Source: CAZGRP01 sp964527995
GTDB lineage: Bacteria; Zhuqueibacterota; Zhuqueibacteria; Oceanimicrobiales; CAZGRP01
Assembly (NCBI GenBank): GCA_964527995.1
Contig: CAZGRP010000005.1
Span: forward strand, 62,001 to 126,000
Direction: 5' to 3'
DNA: 64,000 nt
Positions 17,226-25,458 of this stretch are shown piece after piece. Each line of letters begins with the position of its first letter. The stretch's first letter is position 1. The notes beneath the pieces are model-generated. The model did no database searches. It worked only from the letters and a program-made list of their open reading frames with translations, and was not told the DNA's origin. Made by a program: the position numbers and the translations under genes.

Positions 17226-19787
17226 ATGAAAGGACGATGGGTTTTTCTGGTGACGACCGCGTTGTTTGCGGCCAGGCTCTTTGCACAGACCGGGCCACAG
17301 CAGGCTTGGGTGAGTACCTACGCTTCAGGGATCCCGGACGGTTTGGCTCTGGGTAGCGCCCTGGCAGTCGATCCCGCTGGCAATGTCTACGTGATCGGAC
17401 TCAGCCTTGACGCCAGCAAGAGTTCAGATTTTGTGACCATCAAGTACGGACCAGACGGTTCCCAACAATGGGTGGCGCTCTATGACGGCACTGGCCACGA
17501 CGAAGACGATGCCAACGCCGTGGTGGTGGACGCGCAGGGCAACGTCTATGTCACTGGGGAGAGTGCGGCCTCCAACGGTTTCAGTGACTACGCCACCGTG
17601 AAGTACAACAGCGACGGAGTGCAGCAGTGGGTCGCCCGCTACAACGGACCAGGGAACACTGAAGACAATGCCAACGCGATCGCCGTCGACGCCATGGGCA
17701 ACGTCTATGTGACCGGAGCCAGTATGCCGTCGGGGTTCGCCGTCGCTCCCGACATCGCCACGGTGAAATACAGTCCAAGTGGTGAGCAGCTTTGGGTGGC
17801 TCGCTACAACGGCTCGGGCGATTACTTTGATGAAGGCAATGCCATCGCCGTCGACGCAGACGGGAACGTGTACGTCACCGGCGTGAGTGCAGGCGACGGC
17901 ACAGGTTCCGACTATGTGACCATCAAGTACAACTCTCAGGGAGAACAGCTCTGGGTGGCCCGCTACGACGGCCCGAAGGGTTCGGAAGACTTCTCCGTGG
18001 CTCTGGCAGTGGATGGCGCGGGGAACGTATACGTCACCGGTGTCAGCCTCGGGTCGGGGACCGCTTCCGATTTCGCAACCATCAAGTATGACAAGGATGG
18101 TGTGCAGCAATGGGTGCAGCGATACAACGGCACCGACAACAGCGAGGACGAAGGCAGGGACATCGCTGTGGACTCGTCGGGCAATGTGTTTGTCACCGGA
18201 ACGAGCAACGGTGCGCTGTTCAGCCCCAACCGTGACTACGTGACCATCAAGTACAGCAACGACGGTGAGCAGCTCTGGGTGGCAAGATACAATGGGCCCG
18301 CCGACGACTGGGACGATGTGCGCGCGATCGCTGTGGACGCGGCCGGGAATGCGTATGTCACGGGGCAGAGCGTAGGAATCGATACGAAGCCCGACTACGC
18401 GACGGTCAAGTACAGGCCGGATGGCACGGAAGAATGGGTGGTGCGTTTCAACAGTCCCACAAACAAGTCTGACGGTGCGGCGGACCTGGCCGTTGATGCA
18501 TCCGGAAATGTCTACGTAACGGGCACTACCGAGATCGCCTTCACCGGCAGTCAGATCACCACCATCAAGTATACACAGCCGTCCTCGAACGTCGTCGTCG
18601 CACCTCCAGCGCCTGCGCTGGACGCGCCACCGGATGCCGCGGCAGATCAGGATACTGTGGTCATCCTGCGTTGGCGCTCGGTCGAGGGAGCTTTATCGTA
18701 TGAGCTGCAGGTGTCAACCGATTCTCTCTTTGCGACGGTGCTTTATGATGCAGCAGCCATCGCCGACACCTCTCGTGCAGTGGATTCACTCGCTGACGGG
18801 ACGACGTACTTCTGGCGTGTCCGGGCCAAGAATGAGGCTGGTTTTGGGGAGTTCTCCAGTGTCTGGAGGTTCACGACCGCCTCGTCGTCATCCGTTGTGC
18901 CGGCACTGGCAACTCCGAGCCTGGTAACTCCTCCAGACGGTGCGGGCGACCAGTCAACCACCGTGACCGTCCGTTGGAGTGCTGTCGATGGGGCGACATC
19001 CTACGAGTTGCAGGTTTCCACGGAAGCAGCATTTGCCACTCTGGTGTTCGGCGACGCCGCAATTGCGGATACTTCGCAGGAGGTGAGTGGGCTCGCCGCA
19101 GCCACCATCTACTACTGGCGCGTGAGAGCGAAGAACGGCAGTGAGTCGGGTGACTGGTCGTCGGTGTGGTCATTCACGACGGCGGCGCCAATGCCGGATG
19201 CTGTGGAGTTGGTTGCTCCCGAAGAAGCCGCGGTCGTGGCGGGCGACAGTGTGCGTCTTGTGTGGACGACGACTGATCCGACGACGAGCCAATACCGGGT
19301 GGAAGTCGCGACGGATCCCGCCTTTTCCTCTGTCATGATGGACTCAAGTCTCACGGACACGACCCTGGTGATAACATCGCTACAAAACGAGACGTACTGG
19401 TGGAGGGTGCGCGGCAAGAACCCGGCAGGCTGGGGTCCGTTTAGCCAGCCTCGGAGCTTCTCTTACACGATCATCACCGGGGTTCATGGTCGTAATGGGA
19501 CGCCGACGCAATATTCTCTGAGCCAGAACTACCCGAACCCGTTCAACCCTTCCACTACAATCCAGTATACGCTTGGTAGCAGAAGTCGCGTACGACTAGA
19601 GGTATTCAATACCTTGGGTCAGAGGATCGCCACATTGGTCCAGGCTGTCCAGCCCGCTAGTGAATACCGGATAGAGTGGCGGGCGGACGCCCCCTCCGGC
19701 ATCTACTACTACCGACTGGAGGCAGTGTCGCTCGAGAATCCCAGCGAGCGCTTCGTAGAGATGAAAAAAATGGTCGTGATGAAATGA
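17226..19787 (+). CDS. Secreted beta-propeller (SBBP repeat) protein with fibronectin III domains and T9SS-type tail
   Basis: An 853-residue exported protein. ATG 17226 follows AGGAGAGGAAATC and begins a signal peptide (KGRWVFLVTTALFAARLFAQ). Eight repeats of ~53 residues follow, each with the core AIAVDAxGNVYVTG and ending WVARYNG, the pattern of SBBP beta-propeller repeats; eight copies suggest an eight-bladed propeller. Three fibronectin type III-like domains come next (SYELQVST...YFWRVRAKN...FTTA). The C-terminus carries NYPNPFNPSTTI and GIYYYRLEA, the FlgD-Ig/type A sorting tail used by the type IX secretion system in FCB bacteria. It is probably surface-attached or released. It may bind sugars or proteins, but no catalytic motif is seen. 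It is separate from the NRPS operon (211-base gap). Confidence 0.92.
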   Translation: MKGRWVFLVTTALFAARLFAQTGPQQAWVSTYASGIPDGLALGSALAVDPAGNVYVIGLSLDASKSSDFVTIKYGPDGSQQWVALYDGTGHDEDDANAVVVDAQGNVYVTGESAASNGFSDYATVKYNSDGVQQWVARYNGPGNTEDNANAIAVDAMGNVYVTGASMPSGFAVAPDIATVKYSPSGEQLWVARYNGSGDYFDEGNAIAVDADGNVYVTGVSAGDGTGSDYVTIKYNSQGEQLWVARYDGPKGSEDFSVALAVDGAGNVYVTGVSLGSGTASDFATIKYDKDGVQQWVQRYNGTDNSEDEGRDIAVDSSGNVFVTGTSNGALFSPNRDYVTIKYSNDGEQLWVARYNGPADDWDDVRAIAVDAAGNAYVTGQSVGIDTKPDYATVKYRPDGTEEWVVRFNSPTNKSDGAADLAVDASGNVYVTGTTEIAFTGSQITTIKYTQPSSNVVVAPPAPALDAPPDAAADQDTVVILRWRSVEGALSYELQVSTDSLFATVLYDAAAIADTSRAVDSLADGTTYFWRVRAKNEAGFGEFSSVWRFTTASSSSVVPALATPSLVTPPDGAGDQSTTVTVRWSAVDGATSYELQVSTEAAFATLVFGDAAIADTSQEVSGLAAATIYYWRVRAKNGSESGDWSSVWSFTTAAPMPDAVELVAPEEAAVVAGDSVRLVWTTTDPTTSQYRVEVATDPAFSSVMMDSSLTDTTLVITSLQNETYWWRVRGKNPAGWGPFSQPRSFSYTIITGVHGRNGTPTQYSLSQNYPNPFNPSTTIQYTLGSRSRVRLEVFNTLGQRIATLVQAVQPASEYRIEWRADAPSGIYYYRLEAVSLENPSERFVEMKKMVVMK

Positions 19788-20500
19788 TGTGAAGATTTGT
19801 GTAAGATCCTGCGCTGATTGCAAGAAAATGCTTGACAAAGTGGGAAGGAGTGGTTTAATTGAGTGAGTAGGCAGGGAAGCCATGATGCGTTTCGAGTAGG
19901 CGTAACGTTGCTCGAGACGGCGCCGAACGGTCATGGCAGCCTAATCACCACTCTCTAACCGGGATCGACGCTCCTGCCGCAGGAGTCGATGCCCTGTTCC
20001 CACCCATACCACCCCCTCTGTCTCACCGTACAGGGATGTGCCGATGGCGTACACGGGGGCCTGGGGAGCCGTGGCTGTTCATTGCAGTTCGATGACCTTC
20101 ACGGTTTGTATCGTCATCAAACAGGGGACCGGATTATCAACATTCATCCAACTTCCTCTACCCATGTGGCCAGACTGCATGGTGGCTCGAGACCCTGCTC
20201 GAAACGGGCGCGTTCAAGCCCGGCAAGGCCGAAGGTAAAAGTGCCTCGGGGACGCTGGCCTCCTGTCCCGAATGTTTCTCAAGCGTTTTGAGAGCGTGGC
20301 GGAGGACGTACATCTTGTGACCCTGACGCTTGTATGTCTCGATATCTGGCTGCCAACGGAAGGAACGCTTGCTGAGACTGAAAGCGACCTCCACCCAGTT
20401 GAAAGCCGGCTGTGTCACACAGTCTGGAACGGAAAGGGAGTATTCGTAGCCCAAATATGCAACTCGCCTGTCACCCAACCCTAACGTGGAGGACAGAACC
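19788..20500 (+). other. Gene-poor 0.7-kb stretch, possible long leader
   Basis: No credible gene is visible here. Short open frames exist on both strands but lack ribosome sites and recognisable sequence. A promoter-like pair lies at 19832-19859, and a strong hairpin at 19964-19990 has an 11-bp stem (ATCGA..TCCTG against CAGGAGTCGAT) with a two-base bulge and a CCG loop; it has no T-tract. If the promoter is used, the lipoprotein gene at 20501 would have a leader of about 630 bases. No known riboswitch class was recognised by eye. Confidence 0.5.
19832..19859 (+). promoter_or_regulatory. Sigma-70-like promoter candidate
   Basis: TTGACA at 19832-19837, a 16-base spacer and TTTAAT at 19854-19859. 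It faces the lipoprotein genes at 20501 onward, but 640 bases upstream. A consensus -35 box by chance is possible. Confidence 0.45.
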
Positions 20501-21172
20501 ATGCGATTTCCAAAGTTCAGTCGTAAGGCTGCAGGTGTAGGCATTGTGCCGGCCACGCTCGCTGCGGCCGCACTGATCATGTTGGGATGCACACAAGAGC
20601 CCCAGGGAATCGTGGGGCCGACATCAGACGCCGGTCTGGCGATGGATGTGGCCAAAGCCTCCAGCTCAGCAGGTACGGTGGGCTTTCGAGCTACCTTCCT
20701 GGAGAGAATTCGCCGGCCGCAGTCGGATAAGTTCACGATCACCAACAATTCCGAGGACGGCATCAAGATCAGTGAGGTCGTTGTCGACCTGCGTGGCTCC
20801 AGGGGCCATCTGTTCTTCGATACTCTACCGACCGGTCCAGGAGAGGGGGTTTTCTTTCTCCTGAAAACGAACGACGGCTGGCGCACAGGTCTAACGAGCG
20901 TGAGCGGCCTGAGAGACGGAGGCACGTCCGTCCGTTTCACCTTCGACAACTTCAACGCGGGGGACACCTTTGAGTTCTTTATCGATGTAGATTCACCGGC
21001 CCGGGGGCTTGCGGGTGATCTCGTACTCGGCTCACTCTTCGCGGGATCGAGGGTCACCGTCAGGTTTCGGCCGTCCTCCGGCGGTGTTACCCTCTCCGCA
21101 TCCAAGGAAGTCCTTTCGGCGACCTACCGTGCTTCTGGCTTGTACTCAGCCAGTTGCTCCAGGAGCGAATAG
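20501..21172 (+). CDS. Predicted lipoprotein of unknown function
   Basis: A 223-residue protein with a hydrophobic N-terminus ending in LIMLGC, a relaxed lipobox, so probably anchored to a membrane by a lipidated cysteine. The start is ATG 20501, seven bases after GGAGGA; an upstream in-frame GTG at 20486 is less likely. The body alternates charged and hydrophobic strands (TNNSEDGIKISEVVVDLRG, FTFDNFNAGDTFEFFIDVD), suggesting a beta-sandwich of the kind found in extracellular binding domains. I do not recognise the family. It is followed by a lipoprotein protease, so the pair may share an envelope role. Confidence 0.8.
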   Translation: MRFPKFSRKAAGVGIVPATLAAAALIMLGCTQEPQGIVGPTSDAGLAMDVAKASSSAGTVGFRATFLERIRRPQSDKFTITNNSEDGIKISEVVVDLRGSRGHLFFDTLPTGPGEGVFFLLKTNDGWRTGLTSVSGLRDGGTSVRFTFDNFNAGDTFEFFIDVDSPARGLAGDLVLGSLFAGSRVTVRFRPSSGGVTLSASKEVLSATYRASGLYSASCSRSE

Positions 21173-21241
21173 ATCTCCTGAGGCCCTGGCGGCTTCACTG
21201 GCGATCCTCTTCGTAACCTTCAAAGAAAGGAGGTATCCCAA

Positions 21242-22297
21242 ATGAGAGGCTTCTTGTCCCGCAGGTCGTGGTTCTTGCCGGTACTTTTACTGGCGCTGGT
21301 ACTCTCGCTGGCAGTGTGGGTTGGATGCGGTGACCGGTATGGCGCACCGACACAACCCGGGCAAAGCGAGCAGATGGCGGCTTTGGCCAAAGGCAACCCG
21401 CAGTTGCGGGCGGTCATGGCGGTTCAAAATCGGCATACCAAGGCTCTTTTGGCCACGCCGGGCGTAGTCGGCACGGCAACTACGAAACTGCCCGATGGCA
21501 GATACGCCGTCAAGATCCTGACAAAGTCGGATCGTGCCGCACGCCGCTTGCCGAAAACGCTGGACGGTGTGCCGGTCGTGGTTGAAAAGGTTGGTGTCAT
21601 TCGCGCACTTTCCTTTACAGGCACATACAGGCCAGTGCCAACGGGAGTCTCGGCCGGCAACATCGCCCAGTGTGCTTCCGGCACGATTGGTGCGGTGGTG
21701 ACCAAAGGCGGCAAGTACTATTTCCTGAGCAACAACCATGTTTTCGCGCGCATCAACCAGGCGCGCATCGGCGAGGACATCGTACAGCCTGGCCGTTTCG
21801 ATGAGGACCCGCAGTGCAACATTGACCCGAGCAAAGTAGTAGCCGACTTGGCAGAATTCAAGCGGCTTAACTTTGGTCGCCGGTCACTGAGGTCACCCAA
21901 CGTTATCGACGCGGCGATCGCCAGGATTCGCCCCGGTGTCAGCTTTGACTGCGGGACGCTTACAGGCTACACGCCGAGCAGCACCACTGTTCCGGCCGTG
22001 TTGGGCATGTCCGTGAAGAAGACCGGGCGGACGACCGGTCTGACGACGGGCACGGTCACGGGCATCAACGTCACAGTCGTGGTGAACTACGGCACGAGAT
22101 ATGGACTGTTCGTAGGCCAGATTGAGTTCACCAATATTTCGGGCGCCGGTGATTCCGGGTCGTTGATCGTCACCAATGATAGCAACAACAACCCCGTGGC
22201 GCTTCTGTTTGCCGGGTCTGAGACCAGCACGATCGGCAATCCGATCGATGCTGTGCTCGCCAATTTCGGGGTGACGATCTGCACAGACCATCAGTGA
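21242..22297 (+). CDS. Lipoprotein trypsin-like serine protease with N-terminal extra domain
   Basis: A 351-residue predicted exported protein: hydrophobic signal, then VWVGC (an atypical lipobox). Residues ~55-120 form a small domain (PGVVGTATTKLPDGRYAVKIL, then LPKTLDGVPVVVEKVGVIRAL). The rest fits a chymotrypsin fold with a readable triad: His166 (SNNHVFA), Asp223 (VIDAAIARI) and Ser305 (GAGDSGSLIV). It is likely a periplasmic or surface peptidase. Ribosome site AAAGGAGG lies upstream of the ATG. The N-terminal domain recurs as a stand-alone protein in the next gene, so it may be a pro-domain, inhibitor or ligand-binding unit. Substrate unknown. Confidence 0.83.
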   Translation: MRGFLSRRSWFLPVLLLALVLSLAVWVGCGDRYGAPTQPGQSEQMAALAKGNPQLRAVMAVQNRHTKALLATPGVVGTATTKLPDGRYAVKILTKSDRAARRLPKTLDGVPVVVEKVGVIRALSFTGTYRPVPTGVSAGNIAQCASGTIGAVVTKGGKYYFLSNNHVFARINQARIGEDIVQPGRFDEDPQCNIDPSKVVADLAEFKRLNFGRRSLRSPNVIDAAIARIRPGVSFDCGTLTGYTPSSTTVPAVLGMSVKKTGRTTGLTTGTVTGINVTVVVNYGTRYGLFVGQIEFTNISGAGDSGSLIVTNDSNNNPVALLFAGSETSTIGNPIDAVLANFGVTICTDHQ

Positions 22298-22341
22298 TCG
22301 CCGCGCTTCGAAAAATGCAGGAATGAGGTTGTAGGAACGAC

Positions 22342-22382
22342 ATGGGGAAAGGGGCCGGTGCACCGCCGGTTGCTTTCCCCAT
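22342..22382 (+). terminator. Strong hairpin, probable terminator of the protease gene
   Basis: ATGGGGAAAG at 22342-22351 pairs perfectly with CTTTCCCCAT at 22373-22382; an inner CCGG/CCGG pairing is also possible. The T-rich tail is weak (TTGTATGTCTT), so it could equally be an mRNA-stabilising hairpin working in both directions. Confidence 0.6.
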
Positions 22383-22426
22383 TTGTATGTCTTATCTTGC
22401 CTCAAAAAGAAGGCAGGTGAAGTGGC

Positions 22427-22759
22427 ATGTGGACGCGGAATTTCGTAAATTATTCTCTCTGCCTGGTGATGGTGAGTGCTGTGATTCTTTACACCGGGTG
22501 CGAGCGCAAACCAGGAAAGAGCTCCCAGCAGACTTCCATGGAAGCAATCAAGAAAGTCCAGGAAAAACACCAGCAGCAGCTGATGTCGATTCCCGGGGTC
22601 GTGGGCGTCGGCATCGGGGCTGTGGACGATGACCTTGTCATCAAAGTGCTGGTCGAGAGAAAATCGCCGCAGTTGGAGAAGAAAATTCCTAAGAACCTGG
22701 AGGGCTTCCCGGTCGTTATCGAGGAGACCGGGCGGTTCCGGGCCCTTCCCGAAAAGTAG
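22427..22759 (+). CDS. Small lipoprotein repeating the protease N-terminal domain
   Basis: A 110-residue predicted lipoprotein: signal ending LYTGC, a helical stretch (MEAIKKVQEKHQQQLMS), then a single domain with PGVVGVGIGAVDDDLVIKVL and IPKNLEGFPVVIEETGRFRAL. This aligns closely with residues ~55-120 of the preceding protease (PGVVG, IKVL/VKIL, xPKxLxGxPVVxExxG, RAL). It therefore looks like a free-standing copy of that domain. No catalytic residues are evident. A role as inhibitor or partner of the protease is inference. AGGTGAA precedes the ATG. Confidence 0.75.
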   Translation: MWTRNFVNYSLCLVMVSAVILYTGCERKPGKSSQQTSMEAIKKVQEKHQQQLMSIPGVVGVGIGAVDDDLVIKVLVERKSPQLEKKIPKNLEGFPVVIEETGRFRALPEK

Positions 22760-22820
22760 CGGCGCTGGTGCTCTGGTGACAAACGCGTGTGAAAGGCAGC
22801 TCCAGCTCTGATCGACAGCG

Positions 22821-23597
22821 GTGCCTTCTATGAACTTCCTCTTACCCCTACTCGGATTCGGTGTCGGCTTCCTGGTTGGACTGAGCGGCATGGGTGCCGG
22901 TGTGATCATGACCCCCGTCTTGATCCTCGGGCTTGGGCTGTCCCCCGCCACGGCCGTGGGCACGGATCTTGCCTACGCCATGGTCACGAAACTTGCCGGG
23001 GCATGGCAACATTGGCGCCAGGGGACCGTCAACTTCAGGCTCGTGCGGGAGCTGGCAACCGGCAGTGTCCCGGCCTCGCTGGCAGTCCTGGTGCTCTTCG
23101 CCTGGTTTCGCCGGCTTCACACCGCAGCGGTCGATGTCTGGCTGGAGCGTGCTATCGGCCTGGTGTTGATTCTGGCGGCGGGGCTGATCGTTCAGAGGGT
23201 CCTTTGGCCCAGGGCCAACCAGCCGGCCTCCGTTCGCAGGACGGTCCATCAGCGCACCATGGTCATTCTGATTGGAGCCTTGGGGGGTGGGTTGGTGGCG
23301 CTGACGTCCGTCGGAAGCGGCAGCATCATGTTGGCTTTGTTGGTTCTTGTGACGCCGCTTCAGGCCGAGAAATTGGTGGGCACCGATCTCGCACACGCCG
23401 CCGTGTTGGTGAGCGTCACCGTGTTGGTCTATTTCTACCTCGGGTATGTAAACTGGATGCTCGCCGGACAACTGCTCGTCGGCTCAATACCGGGGGTGGT
23501 CCTGGGGAGCCGGATGACGCTGCGCGTGCCGCGGCGAGCCTTGCAACTCACGCTTGCCGGGTTACTGATTACGTCGGCCTACAAAATGTTACTGTGA
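22821..23597 (+). CDS. TauE/SafE-family permease
   Basis: A 258-residue membrane protein with about eight hydrophobic segments in two related halves, each with a glycine-rich start (GFLVGLSGMGAGVIMTPVL; GGGLVALTSVGSGSIMLALL) and an 'xGTDLA' box (AVGTDLAYA, LVGTDLAHA). These are hallmarks of the TauE/SafE (DUF81) family, whose members move sulfite, sulfoacetate or sulfate. GTG 22821 or ATG 22830 may be the start. Position just before the ATP sulfurylase/APS kinase gene suggests a role in sulfate or sulfite movement. Direction and substrate are not shown by sequence. Confidence 0.88.
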   Translation: MPSMNFLLPLLGFGVGFLVGLSGMGAGVIMTPVLILGLGLSPATAVGTDLAYAMVTKLAGAWQHWRQGTVNFRLVRELATGSVPASLAVLVLFAWFRRLHTAAVDVWLERAIGLVLILAAGLIVQRVLWPRANQPASVRRTVHQRTMVILIGALGGGLVALTSVGSGSIMLALLVLVTPLQAEKLVGTDLAHAAVLVSVTVLVYFYLGYVNWMLAGQLLVGSIPGVVLGSRMTLRVPRRALQLTLAGLLITSAYKMLL

Positions 23598-23673
23598 ATT
23601 CCGTCTCGAGTGGCGGCTGGCTATCGGGCCAGGTATCCTAAGTCGAATATGGGAAACGGATCAACGGAAAGGG

Positions 23674-25458
23674 ATGAACGAAATGGATTCTGTATTGATA
23701 CCTCCCTACGGGGGGTCGCTGGTGAATCTCCTGGTTGCCGCAGAGGAAGTGGACGAAATCAAGGAGCGTGCCGGTCACCTGCCATCGGTGCAGCTATCGG
23801 AGCGGTCTGTTTGCGACCTGGAACTGTTGGCCACAGGGGCTTTTTCGCCGCTGGATCGGTTCATGGGACGCGAAGACATGCAGCGCGTCCTGGATGAGAT
23901 GCGGCTGGCGTCAGGCCACGTCTTCCCGCTGCCGGTGACACTGCCTGTGGAACCGAGCCCGGACCTTCATCTCGACAAAGAGATCGCCCTGCGGAATGCC
24001 AAGAACGAGCTGCTGGGCGTGATGACCCTTGAGGAGATCTATGAGTGGGATCGCAGTGAGGTCGCCCAAAAGGCCTTTGGCACGCAGGATTTGCGCCACC
24101 CACTGGTTTCCGAGATGCATCGCTGGGGCAAACTGAACCTCTCGGGACAGATCCGCATCGTGCAGCTGCCCGCCCACTACGATTTCAAGGAGCTACGACT
24201 GACACCGGCCGAGACACGCGCCAGACTGGCGGCCTTCGGTCGCCGGAATGTCGTTGCCTTCCAAACCCGGAACCCGCTGCATCGCGTGCACGAGGAGCTG
24301 ACCAAACGGGCGGCGCAGGAAGTGGACGGTGTCTTGCTCCTGCATCCTGTGGTGGGCATGACCAAGCCCGGCGACGTGGATCATTTCACCCGGGTTCGCA
24401 CCTACAAAGCACTGGCCGGCCGCTACTACGATCCAGACCGGATTCTTCTGGCTCTGCTGCCGCTCGCCATGCGGTTGGCTGGCCCGCGTGAGGCCCTGTG
24501 GCACGCTTTGATTCGGCGAAACTACGGAGCCAACTATCTGATTGTTGGGCGGGATCATGCCAGCCCCGGAAAAGACTCGTCCGGCAAGCCTTTCTACGGT
24601 CCGTATGACGCTCAGGAGCTGGTCATGCGTTTCCGGGATGAACTCGGCGTTGGTGTGGTCCCCTTCCGCGAACTAGTCTACCTTCCGGATGAAGATCGCT
24701 ATGAAGAGGTCTCGCGGGTGCCGGATCGCGCTCGTACGGCCTCGATCTCTGGCACCCAGGTGCGTGAGGAGTACCTGAACAATGGCAGGACGCTGCCGGA
24801 TTGGTTCACCCGCCCTGAGGTGGCGGAGATCCTGGCAGAGACGTACCCGCCGCGACACCGGCAGGGCGTGTGCATCTGGTTCACGGGTCTCAGCGGCGCC
24901 GGCAAATCGACCACCGCAGAGGTGCTCACCGTCCTTCTACTCGAGCACGGCCGCCAGGTGACGGTTTTGGACGGCGACGTCGTCCGTACGCACCTCTCCA
25001 AGGGGCTTGGTTTCAGCAAAGAGGATCGCGATATCAACATCCGCCGCATCGGCTTTGTGGCGGCCGAGATCGTCCGGCATGGCGGCGTGGTTATCTGCGC
25101 CGCAGTCAGCCCCTATCGCGCCACCCGCAACGACGTGCGGAACATGGTCGGCAAGGATCACTTCGTGGAGGTCTTCGTCGACACGCCGTTGGAAGTGTGC
25201 GAGGCTCGTGACACCAAAGGCCTTTACGCCAAGGCGCGCCGGGGTGAGCTCAAGGGTTTCACCGGCATCGACGATCCCTACGAGCCGCCGCAGAACGCCG
25301 AGATCACCCTGGACACAACATCGCACGCGCCGGAGGAGAACGCTCACATCATCTTGAGCTACCTGAAGGGCCATGGCTTCGTGCGGTCACAATCTGATCA
25401 CCCCCCGGAAGACACGAAGGCGATGCGGTCCTCGCCGGCGGAAACGCTGGAGAAATAG
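23674..25458 (+). CDS. Bifunctional ATP sulfurylase / APS kinase (PAPS synthetase)
   Basis: A 594-residue fusion that turns sulfate into APS and then PAPS. The N-terminal sulfurylase (to ~390) carries QTRNPLHRVHEEL (His203 and His206 of the HxxH site) and GRDHASPGKDSSGKPFYGP. The C-terminal kinase carries the P-loop GLSGAGKST at 405-413, DGDVVRTHL, and the lid region LYAKARRGELKGFTGIDDPYEPP. The order Sat-CysC matches bacterial and fungal types rather than the animal CysC-Sat order. ATG 23674 lies directly against AAAGGG; ATG 23683 has better spacing and may be the true start. PAPS is the donor for sulfotransferases, such as the one ending the NRPS cluster, and also feeds assimilatory sulfate reduction. 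Confidence 0.96.
   Translation: MNEMDSVLIPPYGGSLVNLLVAAEEVDEIKERAGHLPSVQLSERSVCDLELLATGAFSPLDRFMGREDMQRVLDEMRLASGHVFPLPVTLPVEPSPDLHLDKEIALRNAKNELLGVMTLEEIYEWDRSEVAQKAFGTQDLRHPLVSEMHRWGKLNLSGQIRIVQLPAHYDFKELRLTPAETRARLAAFGRRNVVAFQTRNPLHRVHEELTKRAAQEVDGVLLLHPVVGMTKPGDVDHFTRVRTYKALAGRYYDPDRILLALLPLAMRLAGPREALWHALIRRNYGANYLIVGRDHASPGKDSSGKPFYGPYDAQELVMRFRDELGVGVVPFRELVYLPDEDRYEEVSRVPDRARTASISGTQVREEYLNNGRTLPDWFTRPEVAEILAETYPPRHRQGVCIWFTGLSGAGKSTTAEVLTVLLLEHGRQVTVLDGDVVRTHLSKGLGFSKEDRDINIRRIGFVAAEIVRHGGVVICAAVSPYRATRNDVRNMVGKDHFVEVFVDTPLEVCEARDTKGLYAKARRGELKGFTGIDDPYEPPQNAEITLDTTSHAPEENAHIILSYLKGHGFVRSQSDHPPEDTKAMRSSPAETLEK

Noticed and set aside
17090..17356. An 88-codon frame with a good AGGAGGG site before the propeller gene
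   Set aside because: Its second half overlaps the signal peptide of the real gene in another frame and its sequence looks random. A short peptide gene cannot be fully excluded, but I see no support beyond the ribosome site.
20158..21105. A 315-codon minus-strand open frame across the gap and the lipoprotein gene
   Set aside because: It mostly mirrors the lipoprotein gene, is Ser/Pro/Arg-rich and shows no recognisable domain.
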